The translations under genes were made by a program, and so were the position numbers. From an uncultured Candidatus Poseidoniales archaeon (GTDB lineage Archaea > Thermoplasmatota > Poseidoniia > Poseidoniales > Poseidoniaceae), in the NCBI GenBank assembly GCA_905182715.1, contig CAJJCP010000002.1, positions 1 to 58,382 of the forward strand: a DNA stretch of 58,382 bases. Reading direction: 5' to 3'. The notes below the pieces were generated by a model. That model worked only from the letters and a program-made list of their open reading frames with translations, ran no database searches and was not told the origin of the DNA. Numbering within the stretch: position 1 is the stretch's first letter; every line of letters begins with the position of its first letter. This document shows positions 18,022 through 26,710 of the stretch, in pieces.

Positions 18022-18408
18022 ATGCCGACTTGCCGACATTGTTCAAGCACCTATTCCCGAGAGCAGTTCATTCATGGAAATGGACCAAAGGCACAAGTCT
18101 GTGTTCGATGCGGTATAGAGAAAGGTTTGGTCACCAAAGAAGAAGCGGCCAACATGTACGATGATTCTCTCAGCAGTGCTCGATTACAAATTATGGCCCG
18201 CCGGTACAGCGTATTCATGTATATCCCTCTCTTGTGGACACTCTGGATTTTGGTCTTGAGTGATGTCAGTCCTTGGGGATGGTATTTCCTCGGTCTACTG
18301 ATCATTTTGACATTGCTTGCACCGGTTTGGTTCATTTATCGCGGTGGTCAATATTCAGGCGACATGGCTCGGCTGACACCTGCCTACGATCGCCCCGAAG
18401 GCCACTGA
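18022..18408 (+). CDS. zinc-ribbon membrane protein
   Basis: A 128-residue protein beginning MPTCRHCSSTYSREQFIHGN with a second pair in QVCVRCGIEKG: two CxxC knuckles about 24 residues apart, a likely zinc ribbon. Two membrane helices follow (VFMYIPLLWTLWILVLSDV and WGWYFLGLLIILTLLAPVW) and a short tail of about 25 residues. GAGGGAG lies just before the ATG. Function unknown; small zinc-ribbon plus two-helix proteins often tether partners at the membrane, but nothing here shows the partner. It ends one base before the convergent ychF gene. Confidence 0.75.
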   Translation: MPTCRHCSSTYSREQFIHGNGPKAQVCVRCGIEKGLVTKEEAANMYDDSLSSARLQIMARRYSVFMYIPLLWTLWILVLSDVSPWGWYFLGLLIILTLLAPVWFIYRGGQYSGDMARLTPAYDRPEGH

Positions 18409-19694
18409 TTACGATTTAGCGTGGATTTTGAGGACGTCGCCGTCACTCATCTCGTGTTCTGCTCCTACAACACGACGGGTTCTACCATCAACGCCTCGAA
18501 TAAAGCCATCACCAAGGTCACTGTGAACTTTGTAAGCCAATAATTTCGCTTGAATCCCAGAAGGAACTACAAAAGCATCAGGAAGAACCTTCCCATCGCC
18601 ATCTGTCCAATGTGATTCATCCTGAACAGGATAGACAACGATGTGGTCGAGTTCGTCAAACAAGACGGTGTCGAGAAGCGTCGATACACCTGTGCCATTG
18701 TGTGTTGAAAGACGCTCAAGCATGTGATTCAAGGCTTTGATTTGTGGCTCGGTAAGAGCATCTTTATTGGTGAACTGAAAACTCTTTTCGCCGGGAACAT
18801 ACGAAATCAAATTCGCAGATTCTGCGCGGCGAAGAGCCAATTCCATATCGGCCATACAGGGCATGAGGGTACCATTTGCCGTCATGCCTTGAAGAACTTC
18901 AACTGGGGCAATGTCGAACTTATTTGCCGCTATATGAATTGGAAACAGTGCAGTTCGAACATGGACTGCAAGTGATGTAATGGTCTGTTGGTCCCAATCC
19001 CAAGGGACTTCCAAGAACATCGTGCTCATTTTTGAATGCATCAAAGGAGATTGCAATTGATTGTGAAGTTGCTCCGAGCCCTGTTAATTGTTCGTGAATA
19101 TAACCAACTAAGCCTTTCTCTCCTTCTGCTTGAACCCGACGAACGCCACGTGTCCAACCGTCATTCAACAGTCCTGCAATCCAAGCATCTAATTCTCGTC
19201 CTAGAAATTCTATCTCTTCCTCTATACGTTGTTGTGCAATTTCTTTACTTTGGTTTGCACCTTGTGGATTTCCTTCTAGGTCTGTTGTTCCTGCTGCATC
19301 AATAACTTGGATCAATGCATCACAATTGGCTAAATCGGCGAGGAAAGCATTCCCTCTACCTTTCCCTTCACTCGCCCCTGGAACAAGTCCAGCGATATCA
19401 ACTAAAAAGCAAGGTACAAGACGGCGGTGGGCGACACAGGAGCCTGTTCTTGGCTCGCATAAGCTTCCCTGACGAGGGTCGTCCTCAGAGACGGGTTCAA
19501 TTCGCCCTTCTGCCTCTAACCGTCTGGCGAATATCCTTGCAAGGGCAATCGATACGTGCCGCTACAAAAGCGACGCCCACGTTCGGTTCAATGGTACAAA
19601 AGGGGTAATTGGCAATATCCACTTTTGCTAAAGTAGCTGCACTAAAAAAGGTCGATTTGCCAACATTCGGTTTGCCGACCAATCCAATTTTCAC
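18409..19694 (-). CDS. ychF: archaeal YchF-like GTP-binding protein with TGS domain, frameshifts
   Basis: Obg/YchF-family translation-associated P-loop protein. G1 is [12 protein letters not shown] (residues 4-15), G3 is [17 protein letters not shown], and G4 is AANKFD, so GTP rather than ATP specificity is expected. A coiled-coil insertion ([20 protein letters not shown]) separates G3 from G4. The C-terminal TGS domain is complete ([20 protein letters not shown] ... [13 protein letters not shown]). The protein is split in three pieces by frame changes near 19545 and 18960; the sense is continuous across both. About 425 residues in total. The start ATG 19694 is 7 bases after the stop region of nothing else; the gene follows the EF-hand membrane protein by 24 bases and is probably in its operon. 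Confidence 0.85.
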
Positions 19695-19718
19695 AGTGAT
19701 CCCGCCATATGAGCGCGT

Positions 19719-21686
19719 TCACTCTTCTTCTGATTCGAGAATCTCAGTTCGAATCTTAGCCAGCATAATGTCGAGCTCTGGGAGATTGAGAAGGCCGTCA
19801 CCATCAAGGTCAACTGCAGCAACTAATCGGGGCATTTCCCAAGGAGGGAGGTTCGCAATGTTTGCCTTTACCAATGCTTTTTGGAATTCAAAGCCATTAA
19901 TATCACCAGAGCCATCCAAATCGATGGCGCTAAAGAATTCGAAAATAGATTGTTTGGTTTGCTTGAGGTATTGAGCTAGCATAACAAGTTCCTCAGGGAT
20001 TGGGAATTCTGTAACTTCATCATTGTGGAGTTGAGCAGACACTTGAACAATTGAAGAGCCGCCTTCGTCTTCTTGGACAGCACCGATGTGGAGCGTTGTA
20101 TCAACGCCAACGCCTCGGGCAAGCAAGGTACGAATGGTTGTTGAACCATCGACCAAGGTGTAGGAATCAATGTCGCTCTGTACAGACATGTCGGAGTACG
20201 AAGCATTGTTTGGACGCCCGGTGTGAATCATCGACAAAGCAGCAATGATACTGCCCAATGTCACCAGGTAGAACATAGCTGCTGAAACTAAGAAGAATCC
20301 TTCTGTTGAAGCAACTGCATCCTCAATACCCGAGTTTGTGACTGCATAAGCAGTGAAGTCGCCCATGAGTGCTGCAATGGTTGAAGCAACACCGCCAACC
20401 AAAGTGAACCAAACTGCCAGTTGAGCGTTCTTAGCCTTAGCCAATTTCTTTCCAGCAATCAACGGGTAGGATGTAAAAATGGCTGCAAGCATCATCAAAC
20501 TACCAACAGTGGAAATGAATCCTGTGTCAACAGTTTGTGCCATTGAACCAAGTTTATCCATTCCAACAAAGGTATCCATACCAGTGAAGAAACCTCCGAT
20601 TGCATAGATTGGAAGAATGAGCATGGCCGCTGTAGCCGCAAAAGCACCAGGGTTCTTGACAATTTTCTCGGGGCTCGAAGCAGCGGTTGCAACCATATTG
20701 AACGAACCAGCAAGCAAAGGAAGAAGTCCGATTGTCATGAGGATTGCACCGATGTTTTGTAAAAATTCTCCACCGTCTGCTGCTGAAACGAAGAACGGAG
20801 GAATGGTCACAAAGAGGAACAGCATGCTCACTTTTAGCATCGACTCTGACCACACTGGTTTTCCAGCAGTAAATGGAATGACGTGGTGAGCAACTGCAAA
20901 AATCAAGGCCAGAGGGACCCAGCCGGTAAAGACTCGTTCTGCCATCCAGACGGTTTGTGTCGATTCGATAAGACCTCCAAAGAAAATCAAGAGCATTGCC
21001 ATAATTTTCGCAACCAAAGCAAGCACCAAGAACCATGTTGTTGGTGAGAGATCGTCATGCTCTCGGTCACCTATCGTAATGAACACGTTGATGAGAAGAG
21101 CAATGTGAAGAAGTGAGCCTGCAAGATACATCGAAAGGCGTTGTATGTTTTCAAGAACACTTGCTTCATTGGCGATATCGATGAGGGAAAAGATTGCCGG
21201 GAGAAGGAGCGTTACGATGGTTGAGACCGTGAGCAAAACTGCGACCATTGATGCACTGGCTTCACTTGCCAATCGGCCTCTCGAAGCTCGAGAGATTGCA
21301 ACCAATGCTGCACCAACCAAAAGATAATTCAATGCAGTTGAGAAGAAGATTGCAGTGTAATCTGTGAGCATAGAACCGTCGTCATAACTCCAACCAATAC
21401 TGGAAAGTGAGTTCAGTGCGGTTGGGTCGTAGCGGTGCCAGATGCCGAGAAACATGCCAAGACATGCCATGAAGAACCAAGCCATACCAAATCGGAGCCA
21501 TGTTTTGGTACCGCTCCCGGGCTTGTCGTTGAAGAGATCAATCAATCCGGCTGGGGCTTTGTTTAACAAAAACATTCCAACTTGGCGAAGCGAACTGGAC
21601 ATTCCGCCAATTCCTTTCACCATCGAGTTCGATACAAGAGCAAGAGTGGCGACCATAAGGCCTGCTGCGATAAATACTGTTTCCAT
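19719..21686 (-). CDS. 13-helix membrane protein with C-terminal EF-hand pair, distant heme-copper-oxidase-like
   Basis: The 655-residue product has about 13 membrane helices up to residue 480. The segment AVAHHVIPFTAGKPVWSESM (about residues 265-284) and the following helices recall the cbb3/NorB branch of heme-copper oxidase subunit I, but the usual heme-ligand histidines of helices 2 and 10 are not where expected, so catalytic oxidase function is doubtful. The cytosolic or external tail carries two canonical EF hands, DLDGSGDINGFE (about 589) and DLDGDGLLNLPE (about 626), a rare fusion for this fold and a sign of calcium binding. AAGGAGGTG stands 10 bases before the ATG, the strongest ribosome site in the window. 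Follows a small two-helix protein by 13 bases. Confidence 0.6.
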   Translation of the reverse strand: METVFIAAGLMVATLALVSNSMVKGIGGMSSSLRQVGMFLLNKAPAGLIDLFNDKPGSGTKTWLRFGMAWFFMACLGMFLGIWHRYDPTALNSLSSIGWSYDDGSMLTDYTAIFFSTALNYLLVGAALVAISRASRGRLASEASASMVAVLLTVSTIVTLLLPAIFSLIDIANEASVLENIQRLSMYLAGSLLHIALLINVFITIGDREHDDLSPTTWFLVLALVAKIMAMLLIFFGGLIESTQTVWMAERVFTGWVPLALIFAVAHHVIPFTAGKPVWSESMLKVSMLFLFVTIPPFFVSAADGGEFLQNIGAILMTIGLLPLLAGSFNMVATAASSPEKIVKNPGAFAATAAMLILPIYAIGGFFTGMDTFVGMDKLGSMAQTVDTGFISTVGSLMMLAAIFTSYPLIAGKKLAKAKNAQLAVWFTLVGGVASTIAALMGDFTAYAVTNSGIEDAVASTEGFFLVSAAMFYLVTLGSIIAALSMIHTGRPNNASYSDMSVQSDIDSYTLVDGSTTIRTLLARGVGVDTTLHIGAVQEDEGGSSIVQVSAQLHNDEVTEFPIPEELVMLAQYLKQTKQSIFEFFSAIDLDGSGDINGFEFQKALVKANIANLPPWEMPRLVAAVDLDGDGLLNLPELDIMLAKIRTEILESEEE

Positions 21687-21699
21687 ACATCACACCTCC

Positions 21700-21972
21700 T
21701 TAGTCTACGATGACCTCGCTGAGAAGCGAAGCGACAATCGCTCCAATTCCAACCAAGATTCCAATGAGATAATACCAAATTCCGCTGCCACCAAGATTTC
21801 CAATCAAAGGAACAAGTTCACCGAGCAGAGGAAGGTTATCCCAACCAAATACATTTGAGAAGAGCGCAAGTATGCCGAGAAGTCCAACCGAGAAAAGAGT
21901 CAGAAATACCCGACTGCTCGACGGTTCGCCTGTTCCAACAGTCACATCTGGTAGAGTTGTTGTATTTGTCAT
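21700..21972 (-). CDS. small membrane protein, probable partner of the EF-hand membrane protein
   Basis: A 90-residue protein with a polar N-terminus (MTNTTTLPDVTVGTGEPSSS) and two hydrophobic helices, VFLTLFSVGLLGILALFSNV and IWYYLIGILVGIGAIVASLL. It lies directly upstream of the 13-helix protein and is surely co-transcribed; a small accessory subunit of the same complex is the natural reading. Ribosome site AAGGGTGA precedes the ATG. A perfect 19-base palindrome sits 16 bases upstream of the start. No family recognised. Confidence 0.7.
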   Translation of the reverse strand: MTNTTTLPDVTVGTGEPSSSRVFLTLFSVGLLGILALFSNVFGWDNLPLLGELVPLIGNLGGSGIWYYLIGILVGIGAIVASLLSEVIVD

Positions 21973-21988
21973 CGGTCTTCACCCTTAC

Positions 21989-22007
21989 ATGACCCCATAG
22001 GGGTCAT
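21989..22007. promoter_or_regulatory. perfect 8+3+8 palindrome in the leader of the membrane-protein operon
   Basis: ATGACCCC-ATA-GGGGTCAT is an exact inverted repeat with a three-base spacer, ending 17 bases before the ATG at 21972. A TATA-like element (AATCTTTATC on the minus strand, 22029-22038) is centred about 25 bases before the outer edge of the palindrome, so the transcript would begin with it. It could be an operator at the start site or an RNA hairpin in the leader. Confidence 0.6.
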
Positions 22008-22028
22008 TCCGCCCACTCGTAATGCGGT

Positions 22029-22038
22029 GATAAAGATT
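22029..22038 (-). promoter_or_regulatory. possible TATA element for the 21972-19719 operon
   Basis: Minus-strand AATCTTTATC contains TTTATC, a partial match to TTTAWATA. Its spacing predicts a start at about 22007, the outer edge of the palindrome at 21989-22007. Confidence 0.35.
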
Positions 22039-22079
22039 CACTCCGCTCAAACAAGATTTTATCGATTGAAAACCTTGGT

Positions 22080-23246
22080 TCAAGGTGAGCGAAGACGGTC
22101 GAGAAGATTTCCTCTGCGGTGTTTTGAGATTCCTAACGGAACTGGGAGTGCTTGTTCCAAAAGTATCTCCTCATTCCATGATTGTTCACACGAACAAGAC
22201 AGTCCTTTGAACTCTTCAAGTTCACCAGAGACCGCATATCTCTCAATGGCAGCGACAACAACAGAATCACAAGCGCCACAATTGTGCGCGCCTCGAACTC
22301 TTCCGCCTGCTGTCGGGTGAATTATGAGGCGGCAAACTTGGTCCTTGTCGCCATTCTTTCCACCATTCGGATGAATAGTTGGATGGACTCGACGAATCAG
22401 TTCAACCAAAGACCAAAGCCAAGGAGGGCGATATTCATTATTCCTGTGAAGGCGGTCGATGATGGTCCCTCGCTGAATATTCATTGGATTGACGGAGATT
22501 TCGTCGCTACGTTGTGCAACATCTTCGATCCATTTAACGCCATGATTCAAAGCATCAGCTTCACTCATGAATGGCGGTTTAAACATCAAATAGGTCTTCA
22601 CTCGAATATCAAACTTTTTCAAATTTTCAACAGCACGGTCCCAGGATTTGGTGGTAAAGCCCTTGTTCACGTGAAACCGGAGGACTTCGTCATCATAGGC
22701 TTCAAGCCCGACTGCTACTGCAAAACTTTGATTCAATTGTGAAGCCCAAGCCAGTTTTTCTTCTGTCAATTGCTCACAGCGACTTTCTACAATCAATTCT
22801 TTGCCAAGGTCATGGCAATCTCTCAAAACAGTTTCTTGGAACTCGACTGGAATCTCTCGGTCTTCAAGTAGGGAACCACTCGTGTATACTTTGACCATGC
22901 CATGGTCTTTGAAATCTTTGAATTTCTCCTTTGCATAAGCCCATTGTGCATGAAGGTCATCGTTGGTGACGTCATCGCGTGTATCGTTGAAATAACCGCA
23001 GAAGGTACAACCACTCGACCACCACCAATGGCACCCCTTCGTACGTAGAATTACGGTTACGGCGCTACATGGCGTGCCGTCAGCGAGTGTTTCAGGCGTG
23101 TAGTAAACAGTCGCAGGTTCACTCGCATCCCATGATTGTTTACGGGCAAGAGCCCAGGGGGTATTTGCTGGCGCCTTGACCAAGTCGTGGATACGGGCGC
23201 CTTTGTTGCCCTCTCCAACTAACGTCAATGATTTTGGCCCCGACAT
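22080..23246 (-). CDS. raSEA: archaeosine biosynthesis radical SAM protein RaSEA
   Basis: Radical S-adenosylmethionine enzyme of archaeal tRNA G15 modification: it works with ArcS to convert the lysine adduct of preQ0 into archaeosine. The protein of 388 residues has TVILRTKGCHWWWSSGCTFC at about residues 63-83, whose three cysteines (C-x7-C-x2-C) are the spacing of this family rather than the common CxxxCxxC. FKDHGMVKVYTSGSLLEDRE and ELIVESRCEQLTEEKLAW are typical barrel strands. A second cysteine group near the C-terminus (HNCGACDSVVV ... LSCSCEQSW) may bind zinc or another cluster. No arcS or tgt gene is within the window. Start ATG 23246 is well placed after a 63-base gap from the next gene. 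Confidence 0.85.
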   Translation of the reverse strand: MSGPKSLTLVGEGNKGARIHDLVKAPANTPWALARKQSWDASEPATVYYTPETLADGTPCSAVTVILRTKGCHWWWSSGCTFCGYFNDTRDDVTNDDLHAQWAYAKEKFKDFKDHGMVKVYTSGSLLEDREIPVEFQETVLRDCHDLGKELIVESRCEQLTEEKLAWASQLNQSFAVAVGLEAYDDEVLRFHVNKGFTTKSWDRAVENLKKFDIRVKTYLMFKPPFMSEADALNHGVKWIEDVAQRSDEISVNPMNIQRGTIIDRLHRNNEYRPPWLWSLVELIRRVHPTIHPNGGKNGDKDQVCRLIIHPTAGGRVRGAHNCGACDSVVVAAIERYAVSGELEEFKGLSCSCEQSWNEEILLEQALPVPLGISKHRRGNLLDRLRSP

Positions 23247-23309
23247 CGTGTTCCCCTATGGGAAGTGGCTCGGCTTTGGTGTTTCAATCCACCGCCCAAC
23301 AAAATCGGC

Positions 23310-24161
23310 TTAATTGCTCACTGGAATGAACAGTATCGAGGAACCTGCTTGGACAAACTCCCCTTTAGGATATGAGGGGTTTTGTTCTTCTGCAGAACAC
23401 ACATTCGGTGAAAAAAGCGATGCTGGAGCACGAAGGTCAACTCGAGAACCGAGACGAATCATGCCGTAACGTTGCCCTCGACGGACTTCAGTATCAATTT
23501 CAAGCCACGGCACAATGGTCCGTGCAAGTGCGCCAGAAATTTGCGTCACTTCCACAAAGACATCCTTATCGTTTTTGAACACACATCGGACTCTTTCATT
23601 ATATTGACTTTCTTTTTTGTATGCTGCAACAAAAGGTCCGCGACGAAGACCTTTACCAGTTCTGTGCTCCATACGAAGCAAGGTTCCAGCAAACGGAGCT
23701 CGGTTCACGTGGACGTCCAGTGGCGACATGAAGACGGCGATTCGGAAGACATCGCTCTCGGACTCTTGGCCTTTAGCAACCGCTTCAAAACGCTGTTCGG
23801 TTTCGAATAGCAATGGATTTGAGGTAGGTTCGGGGAACCAATCACCAGTCAAAGGATCTGATTCACATGCCCCGGACTCAAGTTCCTCCTTCGATGGCCT
23901 TCGTCCAATTGCTCGTTCACGGCGAACAAACATCACGTGTCCATCAGCAGGACTGACTAAGACGCCTTCATCACGAGGAATTGGGCGGTCAGGATCTCGC
24001 CAAAAATTTGCGAAAAAGGCAGAAAGCATGAAACAAAAAATTCCGAAAAACGGAATCAATCCATACAATGGATCAACTGTTGTTCCGATTATTAAGGCGC
24101 TACCGCCCATCAAAATTGGAATGATCACTGGAGCGTGACCACCATGGGCCAAACCTGCCAT
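23310..24161 (-). CDS. asd: archaetidylserine decarboxylase (phosphatidylserine decarboxylase-related)
   Basis: Pyruvoyl-dependent decarboxylase making archaetidylethanolamine from archaetidylserine. The 283-residue protein starts with two membrane helices (VIIPILMGGSALIIG, LIPFFGIFCFMLSAFFANFW) followed at once by RDPDRPIPRDEGVLVSPADG, then FMSPLDVHVNRAPFAGTL. The cleavage/pyruvoyl site is in RYGMIRLGSRVDL, where the serine after glycine (about residue 233) would become the pyruvoyl group, as in the short class of the family. The gene overlaps in transcription unit with the coiled-coil gene upstream, whose corrected stop is 12 bases before this ATG. Confidence 0.88.
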   Translation of the reverse strand: MAGLAHGGHAPVIIPILMGGSALIIGTTVDPLYGLIPFFGIFCFMLSAFFANFWRDPDRPIPRDEGVLVSPADGHVMFVRRERAIGRRPSKEELESGACESDPLTGDWFPEPTSNPLLFETEQRFEAVAKGQESESDVFRIAVFMSPLDVHVNRAPFAGTLLRMEHRTGKGLRRGPFVAAYKKESQYNERVRCVFKNDKDVFVEVTQISGALARTIVPWLEIDTEVRRGQRYGMIRLGSRVDLRAPASLFSPNVCSAEEQNPSYPKGEFVQAGSSILFIPVSN

Positions 24162-24172
24162 TGAAAATCACC

Positions 24173-24945
24173 TCACTCTGCCCAAGGGTCTTGACCGTCT
24201 GCCCAAGTTGATGCGGCGGTTGTTTCAGGAGCTGCTTGCTCTTCAACAACTTCTTCTGTTACTTCTTCAACAACTTCTTCATCTTAACTTCTTCGACAAC
24301 TTCTGTTGCTTCTTCAGTCACTGGAGTTGAGTCTGTACCTTCAGAGGTAGAAATTTCTTCAGCCTCTTCAATGGTCATTTCAGCAGCACGTGAATCGACA
24401 AGTTCGTCAATACGTTCAGTGAAAGCACGAGCCATATGCTGAGACTTGCGTTCAGCTTCAATAGCGCTCTCGATCATTTCATAACGAACCTTGATGGCTT
24501 TGTTGAGATCTTCAAAAATACGCATGTGGTCGACATACCAATCGTCGCGAGTTTTCATTTCTTTAACGGCAAGACGGAGGTCGTTATCAAGTTCCTCTGC
24601 AATCCCGTAAACTCTACCGAGACGGTCCTTTTCACGGGTGTACTTTTCTTCCATCTTTTCGAGTTCTGGTTCGAGACGTTCGACGGTTTTACTCGACTTT
24701 GCAGCACGAAGTTCGAGTTCTCGGACACGGTAATCTTTCTCGTCGAGAAGACTTCGTAGTGAATCTTTTTCAACTGCACCTTCAATGATTTCTTTTTCAA
24801 GAACTTCAATCGTTGCAAGCGATGCGTCTAAGTCTCGTTGTGCGCCTTGGAATGCTTCGTAGAGAACTTCGATTTTGACTTCTAAATCTTCAACAGTTTG
24901 TGTTGGTTCAGTGGCGGCTGGGGGGATGGTTCCTTCTTCAGACAT
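24173..24945 (-). CDS. acidic coiled-coil protein, frameshift near 3' end
   Basis: ATG 24945 (GGGTGAG upstream) opens MSEEGTIPPAATEPTQTVED and a coiled coil of about 150 residues (VKIEVLYEAFQGAQRDLDAS, LEPELEKMEEKYTREKDRLG). A longer start at 25053 would overlap the upstream gene and is not needed. The raw frame ends in a basic run at 24259, but a one-base shift near 24285 restores an acidic repeat (EEVVEEVTEEVVEEQ) and the ending STWADGQDPWAE, with TGA at 24173. The tandem GTTGTTGAAGAA codons make this a slippage-prone stretch. Role unknown; probably a cytosolic structural protein co-transcribed with asd. Confidence 0.65.
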
Positions 24946-25049
24946 TGTCTCACCCGGAGGCAAGCCTCCATGAACAGCCATTCGCCTCCACCCTATCAAG
25001 CCGACGCTTGAAAGCGTTGATAATGAGGCTCCATCATGGCCGTTTTCTA

Positions 25050-26014
25050 TCAACGGTATGAATTGGTAAGTGCAACGAGTTCTCTGGCAATGCTCACTTC
25101 GCCCATAGAATGCCCAGCATCAGGCACGAGGATAAGGATGCTGTTCGGCATTGATTTGTGTAATTCCCAAGCACTACGTGCTGGGCAGACAACATCGTAA
25201 CGGCCTTGAACAATTGTCGTTGGTATGTGCTGAATTGTGTCAACATGGTTGAGGATATGAGCCTCTTCAAGGAAAATAGCATTGATGAAATAGTGACATT
25301 CGATACGCGCAAACGCAACTGCAAAATCAAGATCTTCTGCTTTTTCAAGATACGAATCGTCTGGGAAAAGCCGGCTTGTGGCCATTTCCCATCGCGTCCA
25401 TTCCTTTGCAGCAGCACGACGGATGTATTCACATCGTCACTGGTTAAGCGAAGGTGATAGGCTTTGATGAGGTCTCCCTGTTCTTGTTTTGGAATATGCT
25501 CTCTGTAGGACTCGAACGCATCTGGGAAAATATGACTTGCACCATCTTGATAGAACCATTGTAATTCACTTTTACGACACATGAAAATACCTCGAAGCAT
25601 CAAACTGAGAGCGCGTTGAGGATGCTCTTGTGCATAGACCAAAGCAAGTGTTGAACCCCATGAGCCACCAAAAACATGCCATTTTTCAATTTCAAATAAC
25701 TGGCGGAGTTGTTCGATATCACTGACCGAGGCCTGCGTATTATTTTCAATTAATTCGGCATATGGAGTTGATTTTCCGCATCCACGTTGGTCAAATTGAA
25801 TGATATTGTAGGTTTTAGGATCAAAGTATTGCCGATACGCAGGCTGTCCACCGCCACCTGGCCCACCATGAATCACAATAACTGGGATGCCGTCTGGATT
25901 TCCACTTTTCTCCCATGCAATGGTATGTATTTCCGAAACGCTCAACATACCTGAATCATACGGTTCAATTGGTGAATAAAGGACGTCCTCAAGGGTCGTA
26001 GTAACATCGAGCAT
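25050..26014 (-). CDS. pip: proline iminopeptidase, frameshift in the middle
   Basis: Alpha/beta hydrolase (peptidase family S33) removing N-terminal proline. PVIVIHGGPGGGGQPAYRQY is the HGGPG oxyanion segment, FDQRGCGKSTPYAELIENNT follows, and the nucleophile is in WHVFGGSWGSTLALVYAQEH (Ser about residue 115). A frame change near 25390 links RNGRDGKWP to MATSRLFPDDSYLEKAEDLD; the Asp and His of the triad are then in QGRYDVVCPARSAWELH and VPDAGHSMGE. About 320 residues, normal for the family. Fits a peptide-consuming heterotroph. Confidence 0.88.
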
Positions 26015-26091
26015 AAACCTTCCAAAGGTCGGTTATGCATGTTCCTTTCGCAATGAACATCTTCATGGAATGCTTCGGCCCGGTTAGAAAT

Positions 26092-26709
26092 ATGAGCCGA
26101 CGAGATGCAACTGAAGTGTTCAGTGAATGGGCCGAAAAAGGCAAGGATGGAGGAATGGAAAAAGGGCACGCTCGTTCTGTTCATGCTATGCTTGAATTGG
26201 CTGGACTGCCTCGAGATGCACAGTATTCAGCAATCGATGTTGGTTGTGGAAATGGATGGGTCTGTCGAAGAATCGCACAAGATTCAATGTGTACACATGT
26301 CGTTGGAGTCGATGGTTCGGAACGTATGATTGAAAAGGCTCACACCATTGACGGCCAAGGTGAATATCATCTCGCCATGCTTCCAAATTGGACGCCTCAA
26401 CAATCGTTCGATTTGATTCATACTATGGAATTCCTTTACTACTTACACGACCCTCAAACGATGTTGAAAATGTTCCATGATGAATGGCTAAACAGTGGCG
26501 GAATGCTTGTCGCTGGCGTTGACCATTATCTCGAAAATGAAGACAGTTTAACTTGGCCAGATGCTTTGAATGTGCACATGACGACGCTCAGTATTGAACA
26601 ATGGAAAACGGCAATGTTGGACGCAGGGTTTGTCGGTGTTGAAATCCATCAAGTTGGTCAAAAAGAAGGGTTCATCGGAACTCTCGTGTTACTGGGCACG
26701 AAAAAGTAG
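26092..26709 (+). CDS. SAM-dependent methyltransferase, class I
   Basis: Motif I is YSAIDVGCGNGWVCRRIA, followed by the acidic end of strand 2 (VVGVDGSERMIEKAH) and FDLIHTMEFLYYLHDPQTML as motif post-II. The substrate cannot be told; the closest feel is the ubiquinone/menaquinone-type and small-molecule methyltransferases. I chose ATG 26092 (MSRRDATEVFSEWAEKGKDG), because an ATG at 26035 would add an unrelated leader of 19 residues and would leave only 20 bases to the divergent pip gene for a promoter. It converges on the addA-like gene, with one base between stops. Confidence 0.75.
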   Translation: MSRRDATEVFSEWAEKGKDGGMEKGHARSVHAMLELAGLPRDAQYSAIDVGCGNGWVCRRIAQDSMCTHVVGVDGSERMIEKAHTIDGQGEYHLAMLPNWTPQQSFDLIHTMEFLYYLHDPQTMLKMFHDEWLNSGGMLVAGVDHYLENEDSLTWPDALNVHMTTLSIEQWKTAMLDAGFVGVEIHQVGQKEGFIGTLVLLGTKK

Positions 26710-26710
26710 G

